A DNA stretch of 64,000 nt from Isoetes taiwanensis (GCA_021234155.1 JAJEKV010000002.1:25164617-25228616); one strand, 5' to 3'. Shown: positions 37,153 to 49,337, counted from the stretch's first letter. A program made the numbers and translations. Notes: a model not told the origin generated them from the letters alone.

Positions 37153-39901
37153 ATGGAGCCTTTAGACGAGGAAACCATGCAAACAAATGGGTGGGCGAGA
37201 GTAACTCAGGACCGCAATGTTGATGTACAACCACAAGGTATGCACTTATTGAATATGTGTAGTGGATTAGATTTGATAGTGCTAAATGGTATAAAGAGAT
37301 TCCCATGTTCTGGAAGGTGTACATCTAAGGGAGCTACAGGGGTAGGTGCTAGTGTGGTTGATTTAGCATTAGCAGGTACGAATGTTTTGGATAGCATATC
37401 TCACTTCTATGTGGATGACTCTATTCCTACCTCGGATCATTATCCCATTGTGATGGAAATAGGGTTGCAAAATCGATGGGCCATGCCTTTACAGGAACAT
37501 GTGTTTAGTAAAGGCATATATATGAATGTAGCCAAGAAGAAGGAGTATAAAACAGCATGTGAAGAGAGAATCAAAGAAATATCATGGCCAGATGATCTGG
37601 TCGGTCTTGATGCCAAGCTTACATCAATGTTGATTGATGTGGCTAGGAATTGCTTCCTGTCGCAAAGGAGAGCAAAAGATGGATGGTATGATCAGGAATG
37701 CAAAGATAAAAGGAGGGAGTATAAGCAGGCTAATGCTACATGCAAGCCTATAGTGAGAGAAGAATATAGAAAGCTGGTCAGACGGAAAAAACGGGCATAT
37801 TTAAAGCAGAAACAGGAACACTTTGTGCAAGAATTGATCGAGGATCCTAAAAGGTTCTGGGGCAAGATAAAAAGAAGAAAACAAAAGGTAAATGAATTAG
37901 ATGTGGACAAGTTGATAAAACAGGTACGAAAGCTTTATCACATTGAGGGCTTGGATGATGCCATGCAAGTAACTAGTGAAATAATAGTGTTTTCTGAAGA
38001 AGAAGTAGAAATCGGTATCAAAAAGCTAGCATGTGGAAAGGCGGCAGATACTCTTGGCCTTACGGCAGAAATGGTCTAATGGGCAGGACGGGGGGTGGCA
38101 AAGATAGTCACAAGAGTGATGAATAAGGCATTGATAAATGGCTTCCCATCTACTTGGCAATACAACCGAGTGGTACCGATTCATAAAGCAGGAGATGTGA
38201 CAGATCCAAATAATTACAGGATGGTGATGGTAAGTAGCCTATTCTCCAAACTTTTTGCTACACTATTGGAAAATAGGATGAGCACATGGGCAGAGGAGAA
38301 CAATGTTAGAGCAACAGGACAGGCAGGTTTCCGGCGTAAAATGTCTACAGTAGATCACCTGGTTACTTTTAGAGCAGTCACAGATTCCATAAAAAAGACC
38401 AAAAAACCACTCTTCGCATGTTTTGTAGATCTGACCAAGGCATTTGACATGCTACGCAGGAAAAATATATGGGACTATATGGAAAATATTGGAGTTCCTC
38501 ATGGGCTTAAGAATGCAGTCGCTGTATTATATAAAAAAGTGGTGGTTGGATTGTCCTTCCCACTGAACCAGCAGTGTCAAGAAGAAATCATCAGCAATAT
38601 AGGGGTGAAGCAGGGATGCCCTCTGTCGCCTACTCTTTTTGGTATATACATTGACCAATTTGAAAGGTGGTTACATGAATATGGAGGAGAAGGAACCACA
38701 ATTGCGGGATATGTACTAGTGCTGCTGTTATATGCTGATGATATTGTGATCTTTGCAAGAAGTCAGAAAGGTATGCAAAAACATTTAGATGCTCTGGCTG
38801 ATTTTTGTGATAAGACAGAGATGAAGGTGAATTTGGGGAAAACAAAAATCCTTATATTTGGGATAAGAATACATGATTTCCACTTCTATTACAAAGGAGA
38901 AGAGGTAGGGTTCGGACACATACAAATACTTGGGGCTAGTTGTGAAACACAACTATAGCTGGAATAGTGCAGTTGAGCAGAGGACAGATGCTGGGATTAA
39001 GGCTTATTACTCAATGCAAAGAGTATGCAGTAAAAAAGGGATTATTGACTGGCATCTCAAAAAGATGCTTTATAACTCCTTGGTACGGTCGGTTATTTTA
39101 TATGGATATGAGATATGGGGGCCAGGATTATCTCTAGATATGTGGACCAGAGTGGAGAAGATCCAGAAAAAGTTCTTGCTAGCAGAATTGGGAGTTAAAA
39201 TGCAAACACCATACCAGATGATGCTTGCTGAATCAGGGCTATATGAATTGGAAATTGAAGCATTGTTGCAGATCATAAAGTATGTTAGAAAAATCCAAGA
39301 GATGGATCACGATAGGCTGCCTAGAAGGGCTATGATTCAGAGTAGCCTAAAGGGGTGGTTTGCAAGTGTTGTTACATGGATGAAACGATGGGGCATGACA
39401 TTAGAGGAGATACCAGATGAGGCAGACAAATTAGATGACTATGTTTACAAGAAAGCACGAGATAAGGGCTGGAGGAATCCTGGCACCAAGATGGCTTTTT
39501 ACAGGGAAACGATTAATCCAGAACTGAAGGTGGCCCCACACTTGGCTGGTGGGCTTTCACATTTTAAACAACATTTGGTCTCTAGATTGCGACTTAGTTC
39601 CCATCACTTGGGAGTGGAAGTGGGACGGTGGGGGGGCTTTCCGAGATCTAAGCGCACATGCAAGGTATGTGGTGACGATGTGATCGAGGATGAGATACAC
39701 TTGGTGCTGCATTGCCCAGCATACCAGGCACTAAGACATAGGCATAGGGTATCATCAGAAATACCCCTATGGGCGTTTTTTGACATGCAACCTGCGACCG
39801 CTGGATATTTCTTAGCAGATGTCATGAAAGTGAGGGAGATGTCTATAAAGAGCTATAATAATTTATTGGATATTTATGAGAAAGAGGGAGACGTAGCCTA
39901 A
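37153..39901 (+). pseudogene. LINE ORF2, copy D, one nonsense codon and one frameshift
   Basis: The endonuclease C-terminal half (SVVDL..., TSDHYPI near 37433) runs to a TAA at 38077-38079, where other copies have a lysine codon (AEMIKWAG). RT continues in frame at 38080-38925 with FVDLTKAFD, GCPLSPTLFG and intact YADD (about 38731). A frameshift near 38925 moves the rest to 38930-39901, which holds KYLGL, ELGVKMQTPYQMMLAE and the finger CKVCGDDVIEDEIHLVLHC. Only two lesions separate it from an open ORF2 segment. Confidence 0.85.
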
Positions 39902-39956
39902 TGATACCTCGAAAAAGGATCATTAGATGTTTAAAAATTGTATGAGTATTGATGTT

Positions 39957-39986
39957 CGTCTTCTAGACCTGATGGTCTCACAGACG
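39957..39986 (+). other. 3'-UTR nested stem-loop, LINE copy D
   Basis: Outer CGTCT/AGACG, inner AGACC/GGTCT, loop TGAT. Confidence 0.75.
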
Positions 39987-40018
39987 TTAATAAAAACATT
40001 ATCTTATCTTATCTTATC

Positions 40019-40175
<157 letters not shown>

Positions 40176-40368
40176 GAGAGGAAGTTTCAGCGGGCGGAGG
40201 AGAGGAAGCAGAAAGTTCGGGGGGAAAATCAGGGGGAAAATCTGATTGCAAGTGACACCTGCTCTCACTGTAGAATCGGCATCTGTAACAGGGTCAGGGG
40301 CAGGGGTAACAGGCTCGGGTTTCCTGGATAACATAGCGACTTGCATACCTGGCCTTGGGCAAACGATC

Positions 40369-41112
40369 ATGCAGACCAAAGGGCATGACTTGGTCCCAAT
40401 TCTGCTAACCCTGGTGAGTGAAATGGCTGCTAATAGACAGATGATGATGAATGAAATGGCAGAAACTAGAAAGGTAATGATTAAGATGATGGAGCAAATG
40501 GAGCAATCGAGGGCAAAGGAGGCTGCTACCATTAATCTCTTACAAGGTATGGCTGATACGCTTCTATCTGTCAATGCATCTTTATCTAATCTTCAGGCTG
40601 AGAACCAAGATATTAGAGCGGAGATAAGTAGTTGGAAATCAGAAAATGCAACCCCAGCAGTGGTTAATGAAGATCTTGAGACCACTTTGAGGCAACTAAA
40701 TGACCGTATGAATTACATGGCAGATCAATAGGAAAGGCAACAGAAGGCCCTTAATGTGAGAATTACAGGATTGCCCGAAGAGGACAGAGAGAACACTCTT
40801 GAAACGGTCAGACTTTTTCTTGCTCAAAGTTTGCAAATAGACCCGGAAATAGCACAAGAAGCTTTTCGTGTTGGAAAAAGGGACAATGGAACTAGAAATA
40901 TTGTGGTTAGAGCAGCAAGCAAGGAGGGGAAATCGCAGGTTATGAGAAGCAGGGGACTTTTGAAAGGTAAACATATCTGGGTTAATGATGACTTAACCAA
41001 AATACAGTTTCAACAGAGAAAAGAGGAGGTACAAAAAATGAAAGAGGCAAGGCAGGAAGGAAAGAAAGCATTTTGGAGAGGCAATAAGGTAATAGTGGAA
41101 GCTAATGAATAG
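40369..41112 (+). pseudogene. LINE ORF1 protein (coiled coil + RRM-like), copy E, internal TAG
   Basis: The first in-frame ATG is at 40369; the same frame is open from at least 40246. The N-terminal half (MNEMAETRKVMIKMMEQME...LLQGMADTL...) is a heptad-rich coiled coil. The C-terminal half has the L1-ORF1-like pattern NVRITGLPEED, FRVGK, RNIVVRA, LLKGKHIWVNDDLT, followed by a basic tail. Such proteins bind LINE RNA as oligomers. A TAG at 40729-40731 interrupts it between the two halves, where copy F has CAG (Gln), so a single C-to-T transition disabled it. The ORF ends with TAG 41110-41112 directly abutting ORF2 in the same frame. Confidence 0.8.
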
Positions 41113-44100
41113 GGAAACCAGACCATCAAGATTTGTTCTTGGAATATAAATGGGTTGGATGCTTTAAAGGCTGGTTCAATTGTAGCAGATCTTAAAAACT
41201 GGGACGTTGTCTTTTTCTTGGAAACACATGAGCACGAGGAAAGTTGTATACCGGAGATTCCAGGATTTGTGGTTGTTTGTAAAACTTGGCAAGTAAAGGG
41301 ATGGAGACATAAAGGATTTGGAGGGATAGCATGTTATGTGCGACCGGAGTTTGGGCACTGCATTAAGGCGGTGGAAATTAAATCGCAACAGACAATCTGG
41401 GTGGAAGTTTCAGGTATTGATGGTAAATTATTTATAGGGGGGTGTTATTTTCCACCTCGTGGCTCTCCAGTGTATAATCAGGGGGATTTAGATGCAGAAG
41501 ACCCTTTTCATCATCTGGAGCAACAAGCATTGGAACTAATGGCTCTAGGGGAAGTGGTGTTAGTGGGCGATTTTAATGGAAGGGTTGGTCCTAGACAAGC
41601 TAGTATTTTTTGTGCATCAAAGGATCCCATTTGGTTAGATACTCGAATAATGATGAAGTACAAATGGCGTATTTGGGCAAGAAAAACGGAGGATGATTAT
41701 GAATATGTTACACCACAAGGCAGTCATTTATTGAATTTATGTGGGGGACTAGGTTTTGTGATATACAATGGCACATCAAATTATCCGTTATCAGGTGGAG
41801 CCACATCTAGAGGGGCTCAAAGCAGGGGATCAAGTGTGGTAGATTACCTTATTGCAGCAGATCATATGATAGACAAGATAGTAGACTTCAGGGTACAAGA
41901 TTGTCCAGAATCTGATCATTTACCATTGGTGTTCCATCTTAGAATAAGCGTACCATTGCAAGGGATGCAAGATGTGCAGCAAGAGGTAACTTCAAACCGT
42001 GTTCTCTTTGATTACTATAAAGCTGATCAATATGCAAAAAATTGTGAGGAAAAAATCAGCAATTTAGAATGGCCCACTAAGGTAACAGATTTGGATAGTT
42101 GGCTTACTACCTTGTTGATTGAAAGTGCAAATGAATGCTTTATGTCTGCTAGAAAGGCCAAGGGACTGCCATGCAATAAATGGTATGACGAGGAGTGTAA
42201 GGATTGGAGGATTAAATATAAACATGCACAGGCACATGAAAAGGAAGCCATACTGAAGATCTATAGAAAAACAGTCAGACGGAAAAGGCGCAAATTTGAG
42301 GAGGATAAGCAGGTGACATTTGTAAACAATATGGTGGCAGCACCTCGGAAGTTTTGGGGCGGTTTAAAAAATAGAAAGGGGCAAAAAGTTCAAGTAGAGG
42401 AGGAGTTGTTAGTAGAGCACCTTACTAAACTGTATCACTTGCAGGGTCACGATGGGAGGATGCCAGGAGGAAGTGAATATGGAACATTTATGGAAAAAGA
42501 GATAGAAGAGGGTATTGGTCGGCTAGCTAATGGGAAAGCCTTGGACGCTATGGGTCTCTCTGCAGAAATGATTAAATGGGCCGGGCCACAGACACTGAAG
42601 GTTATTACCCGAATGTTTAATGCTGTCACACAGGAAGGCTTTCCACTAGCTTGGCAGGTAAATAGAGTAACTCCCATTCATAAAGCAGGAGATGTGACGA
42701 ATCCAGGTAATTATAGAATGGTGATGGTTGGGAGTCTTTTTGCAAAACTGTTTGCTACAGTCTTGGAAAGAAAACTCAGCTCATGGGCAGAGGAAAAGGG
42801 GGTAAGATCCGCAATGCAAGCAGGATTTAGACCCAAAAAATCCACGATTGATCATTTGGTAACTTTTCGGGCTATAACAGAATCGGTCAAGAAGACCAAG
42901 AAACCATTGTTTGCGCTGTTTGTTGATTTTTCAAAGGCTTTCGATACAGTTAAACGGGAACATCTGTGGGCAAGGATGGATAAACTCAATGTCCCAATGG
43001 ATATCAGAAATGCAGTGGCTCTACTCTATCAGAAAGTGACGGTAAAACTATCTTTTCCGCTCTCCCAGCACTATGAAATTGTCTCTAATATAGGTGTGAA
43101 GCAGGGATGCCCTTTGTCTCCTACATTGTTTGGCCTGTTTATTGATGAATTGGATGAATGGATAACCTCACAGGGAGGGGAAGGAACATTTTTACGTGAG
43201 CATATTATGCGCTTGCTGATTTATGCAGATGATGTGGTGATGTTTTCACGTAGTGCCCAGGGTTTACAAAAGCACCTAGGTGCACTCTTTAGTTTTTGCG
43301 AAGTGATGGATATGAGAGTAAACCTTGAGAAGACAAAAATTATGATATTTGGGCAAAAGAAAACTGATCATTACACCTTTTTGTATGATAGCAAACTTGT
43401 AGAAATCACATCTTCCTACAAATATTTGGGTTTGTTAGCACACAATGACTACAAATGGAATCTAGCCGTAGACCAGAGAGTTGATGGGGGTTTAAAGGCT
43501 TTGTTTGACATGCAGAGGCGGTGCAAGAAGGCAGATCTTATTAAGTTTGATCTCAAGAAGACACTTTATGTAGCGCTAGTGCGTCCAGTTGCTTTGTATG
43601 GATGCGAAGTCTGGGGGCCTGGTCTAGCTCTGGATAGATGGAAAAGGTTAGAAAAAATTCAAAAGAAATTCATGCTTACGGAACTTGGAGTAAAGATGCA
43701 AACTCCCATAGGGATGATGCTTGCTGAAACAGGGCTTATGCCACTTGAGGTGGAAGCTTTATATCAAACAATTGTCTATGTTAGGAAGGTGTGGGCAAAC
43801 AATAGAGAAGGATTACCAGGATTGGCTATGGAACAAAGTGTACACAAAGGTTGGTATGCAGATTTCTTAAAATGGTTATACAAATGGGGTATTACCTTTG
43901 ATCGGATCCCAGACGATGCTAAGCAGGTTAAGGATTTTGTGTACCAGAAAGCACGAGATAAGCTATGGAGTGATCCAGGCTCTAAATCTATATTTTATAG
44001 GACAATGTTTAATCCTTCATTACGAGAGGCGCCTTACTTAAATCAGGTAAGCTCCATATATAAGCGACAACTAATCAGCAGAATGAGACTCAGTTCACAC

Positions 44101-44430
44101 CATTTGGGGGTTGAGGTGGGTAGATGGGGAGACATTCCGCGAGATTTCAGGTTGTGCAAAGCTTGTGACAAAGAAATGGTAGAAGATGAGGAACATTTCC
44201 TGCTGCATTGTCAGGCATACCATGATCTTAGGGTCAAATATGGTCTTAACGGTATTGCTTTAGAGGATTTATTTATAAAAGCAACTGCTCCAGCAATAGC
44301 AAACTTCATTGCTGAGGCTCTTCCAAAAAGAGAGAATTACATAATGCACTACAAAACACTTTTGGCTGATTATGAGCTTGGTATGAGAGAGATGACTAAT
44401 GACCCTCAAGCAGATGAGGGCATTACTTAG
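41113..44430 (+). CDS. LINE ORF2: APE endonuclease, reverse transcriptase, CCHC finger (copy E, open)
   Basis: 1105 uninterrupted codons counted from the codon after the ORF1 UAG. The endonuclease starts at residue 6 (IKICSWNING; Glu37 in FLETHEH; Asp153 in VGDFNGR; Asp268-His269 in ESDHLP). RT motifs are FVDFSKAFDTV, GVKQGCPLSPTLFGLF and YADD at 704-707. The C-terminal finger is C1015, C1018, H1028, C1033. The protein nicks DNA and copies its own RNA at the nick. There is no ATG between the UAG and codon 143 (41539), which already lies inside the endonuclease. A normal AUG start would therefore lose catalytic residues; readthrough from ORF1 or a non-AUG start is implied. The length is typical of L1/Tx1-type ORF2 with a compact C-terminus. 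This is the best candidate in the window for an active enzyme. Confidence 0.9.
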   Translation, partial: GNQTIKICSWNINGLDALKAGSIVADLKNWDVVFFLETHEHEESCIPEIPGFVVVCKTWQVKGWRHKGFGGIACYVRPEFGHCIKAVEIKSQQTIWVEVSGIDGKLFIGGCYFPPRGSPVYNQGDLDAEDPFHHLEQQALELMALGEVVLVGDFNGRVGPRQASIFCASKDPIWLDTRIMMKYKWRIWARKTEDDYEYVTPQGSHLLNLCGGLGFVIYNGTSNYPLSGGATSRGAQSRGSSVVDYLIAADHMIDKIVDFRVQDCPESDHLPLVFHLRISVPLQGMQDVQQEVTSNRVLFDYYKADQYAKNCEEKISNLEWPTKVTDLDSWLTTLLIESANECFMSARKAKGLPCNKWYDEECKDWRIKYKHAQAHEKEAILKIYRKTVRRKRRKFEEDKQVTFVNNMVAAPRKFWGGLKNRKGQKVQVEEELLVEHLTKLYHLQGHDGRMPGGSEYGTFMEKEIEEGIGRLANGKALDAMGLSAEMIKWAGPQTLKVITRMFNAVTQEGFPLAWQVNRVTPIHKAGDVTNPGNYRMVMVGSLFAKLFATVLERKLSSWAEEKGVRSAMQAGFRPKKSTIDHLVTFRAITESVKKTKKPLFALFVDFSKAFDTVKREHLWARMDKLNVPMDIRNAVALLYQKVTVKLSFPLSQHYEIVSNIGVKQGCPLSPTLFGLFIDELDEWITSQGGEGTFLREHIMRLLIYADDVVMFSRSAQGLQKHLGALFSFCEVMDMRVNLEKTKIMIFGQKKTDHYTFLYDSKLVEITSSYKYLGLLAHNDYKWNLAVDQRVDGGLKALFDMQRRCKKADLIKFDLKKTLYVALVRPVALYGCEVWGPGLALDRWKRLEKIQKKFMLTELGVKMQTPIGMMLAETGLMPLEVEALYQTIVYVRKVWANNREGLPGLAMEQSVHKGWYADFLKWLYKWGITFDRIPDDAKQVKDFVYQKARDKLWSDPGSKSIFYRTMFNPSLREAPYLNQVSSIYKRQLISRMRLSSHHLGVEVGRWGDIPRDFRLCKACDKEMVEDEEHFLLHCQAYHDLRVKYGLNGIALEDLFIKATAPAIANFIAEALPKRENYIMHYKTLLADYELGMREMTNDPQADEGIT

Positions 44431-44468
44431 TTATGCTATTGTACAAAGAACTTTGTATTTTTTGGATA

Positions 44469-44499
44469 CGTCTCATAGATCTTGATGGTCTAGTAGACG
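44469..44499 (+). other. 3'-UTR nested stem-loop, LINE copy E
   Basis: Outer CGTCT/AGACG; inner AGATC pairs with GGTCT through one T-G wobble, so pairing is kept despite the base change. Confidence 0.7.
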
Positions 44500-44532
44500 A
44501 AATTAATAAAATCTTCTTCTTCTTCTTCTTCT

Positions 44533-44636
<104 letters not shown>

Positions 44637-44718
44637 TGTAAGGTCTGGGATTGCAAATCAAGTAATAAATTCAACAGCAAGGACTGGAATTTCTGTAATA
44701 AATTTGGCACCAGGGATC

Positions 44719-45438
44719 ATGTCTGAAACAACAGTCTCAGCAAATATCGCAGGGATGCAATCAGTTCTATGCCAGATGTTGAATGAGATGTCGGCATCTC
44801 GAACTCTGATGCTCAAGATTCTGGAAATGATGGAGCAGACAAGAAAGGAAAATGCTGCAAAGGAGGCAAAGATATTGGAACTTCTGCAAGGTATGACTGA
44901 TTCCATTCATGTTTTGAAGCAAGAAAACCTCTCTCTTATGCAACAGATAACAAACATGAAAGAAACACCGGCTGCCACATATCAGGGAGTAGATGACTAT
45001 GAAAGTTTTACAGACGTAGTTAATAAATTGAATGACAGAATGGATGATCTACTGGAAAAGCAGGAACAAGGGAAGCGGGCCTTGAATATCAGAATTGCGG
45101 GCTTACCTGAGAAAGAGGATGAAAACACTAAAGAGGAAGTTGGGGAATTTTTCAGGCATCATCTGCAGCTGACAGGGGAAGGCATAATAAATGCATACAG
45201 GGTAGGAAAGAAAACAGCTGGAGATCGCAACGTACTTGTTAAATTTGCAAATGAAGAAACAAAAATGAGAGTGATGTATCAATGCACTGCTTTAAAGGGC
45301 AAAAATATCTGGATAAATGATGATCTCACTTTTGCACAGCTTGCTCAAAGAAAAGAAGAAATACAGAAAGTAAAGGAAGCCAATTAGAGCAGCAAGAAAG
45401 CTTTCCTAAGAAATGGGAAAGCGATTATTACCGAATAG
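44719..45438 (+). pseudogene. LINE ORF1 protein, copy F
   Basis: Starts at the first ATG (MSETTVSANIAG...). A heptad-rich N-terminus (MLNEMSASRTLMLKILEMME) is followed by the RRM-like half (NIRIAGLPEKED, YRVGKK, RNVLVKFA, LKGKNIWINDDLT). A TAG at 45385-45387 falls where copy E has CAG, 17 codons before the conserved terminal TAG (45436-45438). The region up to 45384 is open. Confidence 0.8.
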
Positions 45439-46647
45439 GAAATAAAGACCATCAGGTTATGCGCGTGGAACATCAATGGGAAAGTAGAAGAGGTTGCATT
45501 TCTCAACGATGTTCTCGAATCTTGGGACGTTGTATTTTTACTTGAGACACACGAGCATGAAGAACATAAATTCACGGATTTACCTTAATACATTCAGTAT
45601 GGCATAAGAAAAACTGGAGGAGGAAAGGCTTTGGAGGAATAGCATGCTATATTCGTAGCAACATCAAACATATGTTTTCTATAGCTAAGAAGAATTCTGT
45701 GAAGGAACATATTTGGCTAAAAGTTGCAGGTGCACATAGAAATATTTATATAGCTGGCTGTTACTATCCGCCTAGAGAGTCTCCCACTTATATGGTGGGA
45801 GAGATGGATAAAGATGACCCTTTCCACCATCTGGAACAGGATGTGTTGGATATAGGGAGACATGGAGATATCCTTTTAATGGGAGATTTTAATGCCAGAA
45901 TCGCTAATGAGCAAGCTTATTTAATGGCCGGATCAGGAGATCCCATATGGAAAAACTGGATGAGGCGGACTTGCAGGCAAATGGATGGGATAGAGCCACA
46001 GAAGATCAATCCAAAGATGTGCAGCCACAAGGTATGCATCTTTTAAATATGTGCAGCGGCTTAGACGTAATTGTACTGAATGGTATCAGTAAATTTTCTC
46101 AATCAAAGAAATGTACATCTAAAGCCGTTATGGGAATTGGATCCAGTGTTGTTGATCTGGTTATGACAGGGATCCATATGGTAGATAGCATTAGTGACTT
46201 GAGTATCGATGATGGTATACCAACTTCTGATCACTTCCCAATTGTGGTGCATTTGAGACTTCAGGACCAGGGTGTTATAAACACACCTAAAACACAAACT
46301 AGGATAAATATGGATCCACATAAGATGAATATCTTTAAGAAGATGTGTGAGCAAAATGCTAAGGAGTTTACATGGCCAGAGAACTTAGTAGAATTGGACA
46401 CGATGCTTACTTCTATGTTACTTGAGGTGGCTAAGAGGCTGGAATTTAAGACTGCAACACAGGAGGATAAAGGCAAAGTTCAGAAAGAATATCGACAATT
46501 AGTGAGAAGGAAAAAACGAGCATACTACCAAACCAAACAGGAAACACTGGTAAGTGAATTGTTATCACAGCCAAAGAAATTGTGGACAGGGTTGAAGGTC
46601 AGAAAACAACAGACTAGTCTTTTAGATGTGGATAGTTTATTACAACT
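45439..46647 (+). pseudogene. LINE ORF2 endonuclease part, copy F, disrupted
   Basis: Begins directly after the conserved UAG with IKTIRLCAWNING and, like copy E, has no ATG before the endonuclease. A TAA follows the THEHEE motif (about 45586). Further pieces are 45672-46046 (GDFNARI) and, in another frame, 45947-46669 (SSVVDLV, TSDHFPI). A deletion removes part of the linker near 46435. The insertion at 46648 ends this half. Confidence 0.8.
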
Positions 46648-46981
46648 AGAACTACTATGGGCAAGCTAGTGAAACCATTATGGCCGGGATTAAAAAACCT
46701 CGCCCTTTCAGGTTTTCGAGGAAAAACCCTGACAATAATGGGATCACTAACCAATGCTAGGTCCAAAAACATAATAGATCCTGAACCCTCATGCTGACCA
46801 GCCTTGTCGGGTGAAAAATACGATAAAGCAATGACGTTGCCAAAGACGAAACATGCTTGCGTTTCCTTCTCTAATGGTCTCAATCTTATGTCCAAAACCG
46901 AAACCTTTCGTCCAAAAGCCCTGCTAAAGGAAAAGCACACACGAACTATTTCCTGCAAACACAAGAAAAGTGAAACAAAAA

Positions 46982-47112
46982 GCCACCAAGGCCATCCAGC
47001 CACCAAGGCTTCCAACTAGGCACCAAGCCCTCCTCTAGGCACACCGGCCTCAACCAGGCACAAAGGCCTCCAACTAGGCACTAGGCCTCCAACTAGGCAC
47101 CAAGCCTTCAAC
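46982..47112. repeat. ~20-bp minisatellite (AGGCMC/CCAACTAGGCAC units)
   Basis: Degenerate units of 19-24 bp built on CCTCCAACTAGGCAC recur about six times. They lie inside unit 1 of the insertion. Confidence 0.7.
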
Positions 47113-47163
47113 AATTCAACAAAGTGTTAGTTCACAAAAAAAGAAGGAGAAAGGGGAGGTGGG

Positions 47164-47336
47164 GCCAAACCGTAGGGAGAAGAGAGGAGATGCTATGAGA
47201 GCTGATGGAGAAAGAAAGGGACGTCCAAGCTCCTAAATAGAGCACTAGAAAATGACAAAAGTAACTAACCGCTAACTGCCTAGTAGTTCTAGAACCTTGT
47301 TTTCCTTCTATTCGGTGAAACGAAGGAAAACCTCAT
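47164..47336. repeat. 173-bp direct repeat, copy 1
   Basis: Near-identical to 49338-49510. On the minus strand it contains a TATA-like CTATTTAGGAG (47230-47242) and, near its other end, a GTTTTCCTTC/GAAGGAAAAC hairpin (10-bp stem, 13-base loop). Confidence 0.9.
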
Positions 47337-47357
47337 TTCTAGAACTACTATGGGCAA

Positions 47358-48712
47358 ACACAGACAAGAATGCTGAAAAAGAGGCAGAACAATGCGATCC
47401 ATTAAGCTTGGGCCTAGCGCAATCAGCTAGCAGTTGTTCATAAACAATGGAGGATGCCTAAAACATAGGGTACCACAGAAAGCCACATACTTAACAAAAA
47501 TCCAAAGGAAACGAACTCTTAGTGAACATGAACACATGATCAAGAATGGTATAGAGCAATGGGCAAAAAATACCCTAGATGCAATTTGGACATAAGGTTG
47601 GGAGACACAAAGCTCAAAATGAAACAAACCATACTGCCTACTTACACACAACAAGCAACCATATGTAGACATGAAAAACATCGTTCGAGCCATGATCCAA
47701 CAGAAAACCCATAACGGTCCATCAAGCACTTGCCAAATAATGGTCACATCCCTTAGTTCACTTGCATAGATCAAAATGCCCGTTCATGCCATTATATAAT
47801 AAGTAATTTAGATATAAGTATGAATGTGTAAAATGTGAAATATATAATGTGACCTGATAGAATGTAAAGGCTGAAAGTATATGTAAATAGCGCATATGAG
47901 AATGTAAAAAATGTAATAACATATGAAGGCAAGAAAAACGTTAGGGTTAATTGAATAATTCACCTATCTACAAATTATTAACATAACATATGGATTCAAT
48001 GAGTCTTAAAAAAAGAATGCAAGAAAAACGTTAGGGTTAGTTAAAGCAAACAAAGAAACTTACGAAAGAAAAAATCAAAACAGGAAAGTTAGGTCTTTGC
48101 ACAGGTCAGAAGATCCGGCCCACAATCCCGGCATCTAACCAGCTTGAACCCGGAGTAGGAAGTCTGCAAATCCGAAATAGCAGATGCCATGCAGCTCTTA
48201 GGTAGGTTAGATGAGGTCAAAACTAGAAAAGGTGTAGATGGCCACGAAAAACAGGGCTTGATTTATTACAGGTTTCTGGATTTGGCTGGCTCTTGCTAAT
48301 GATTCCAAGCCATACATCGCCTGCTGCCAAGGTAGATCAAGAATAAACCACAGGACATTAACAACCTACAGCCAAACCGGGGACAGAATGATTGACAGTA
48401 AAAAGAACGAAGAAAAACAAGCTGAGATCCAAACCATTTCCAGAGCCTTCATCGTGAAACTTGATTCTTACACAGAAACCACATTATTCCATCCAACCAC
48501 AGCAACACAATGAAAAAGAACACAGATTCTTAAAGCCCCATTGGGCAGACCCCAAATCAACAGGGTTAAATCCCCCGCAAATCCGAAATACAGGAAATCT
48601 AAAAGCTTTAGGTAGGTTAAATGAGAACAGGGATGAAAAAAGCAGACAAAACCTATTAAAATGGGTTAGATTATAGCAAATCACCGGATATGTCTGGCCC
48701 CTTTGCCAAAGA
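47358..48712. other. interior of the insertion, no recognised coding
   Basis: A-rich plus strand; the direct repeat GCAAGAAAAACGTTAGGGTTA occurs near 47932 and 48021. Open frames to about 115 codons without a domain. Confidence 0.4.
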
Positions 48713-49264
48713 TTAAGACAGAGTCACCACAGATCCATCGAGCCCTATCTTTGGGCTGTTCTTCAAATCGAACATGGTAAAATCCCCCAATTCATAGAAA
48801 TCTGCAATTCTTGGCCCTTCCCTATCCCTGATGCAGATTATCTTTTTCTTCTTAGAAATCAAAGAGTTACCTCTGGCAATGATATCTTTGGCTGTTGCGT
48901 CCAGGGATCCGTGTGACTGCAAGTGGCTCTCCAAATCCAGAAAACAGTCTTCCAACTCATTCAAACAGTCATACAGCTTCATATTTTCCTGATATTTTAA
49001 GAGAGGGGCTCTTGCTCTCTTGCTCTTCTGCTGGATCTCTTCCTGCAGAGATGAAGCCTTGGACTCCAGGGCGGCAAGAATTTCTGCTTTTGCGCTACCC
49101 AAATCATCAATCTTAGCCTGCAATGTGCTTTCCAGAAGGCCACTCAGATTGTCAAACTTCGTTGCCAATTTGTCTTCCATGGCTTTAAGCCAAGCCGGAA
49201 CCTGCTCACAAGAATCGGATGCATGGCTCTTCCTGAATTTTAACCCACCAGCTTTTGGGGCCAT
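48713..49264 (-). CDS. 183-residue coiled-coil protein of the insertion element
   Basis: An uninterrupted minus-strand ORF starting MAPKAGGLKFRK. Residues about 25-75 are rich in Leu, Ala, Glu and Lys with heptad spacing (WLKAMEDKLATKF..LSGLLE...EILAALESKASSLQEEI), predicting a coiled coil. A KKKK basic patch lies near residue 140 and no catalytic motif is visible. About 240 bp upstream is the 173-bp terminal repeat with a TATA-like box on the same strand, so that repeat may supply the promoter. It could be an ORF1/gag-like structural protein of a retroelement or a captured host fragment; I do not recognise the family. Confidence 0.5.
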   Translation of the reverse strand: MAPKAGGLKFRKSHASDSCEQVPAWLKAMEDKLATKFDNLSGLLESTLQAKIDDLGSAKAEILAALESKASSLQEEIQQKSKRARAPLLKYQENMKLYDCLNELEDCFLDLESHLQSHGSLDATAKDIIARGNSLISKKKKIICIRDREGPRIADFYELGDFTMFDLKNSPKIGLDGSVVTLS

Positions 49265-49337
49265 AACAAGCAGCGTGGAAGCGTGGATGGACCGGAATCA
49301 ACAACCAGACTCAGAAGCAACGTGAAGCAAGAAATAT

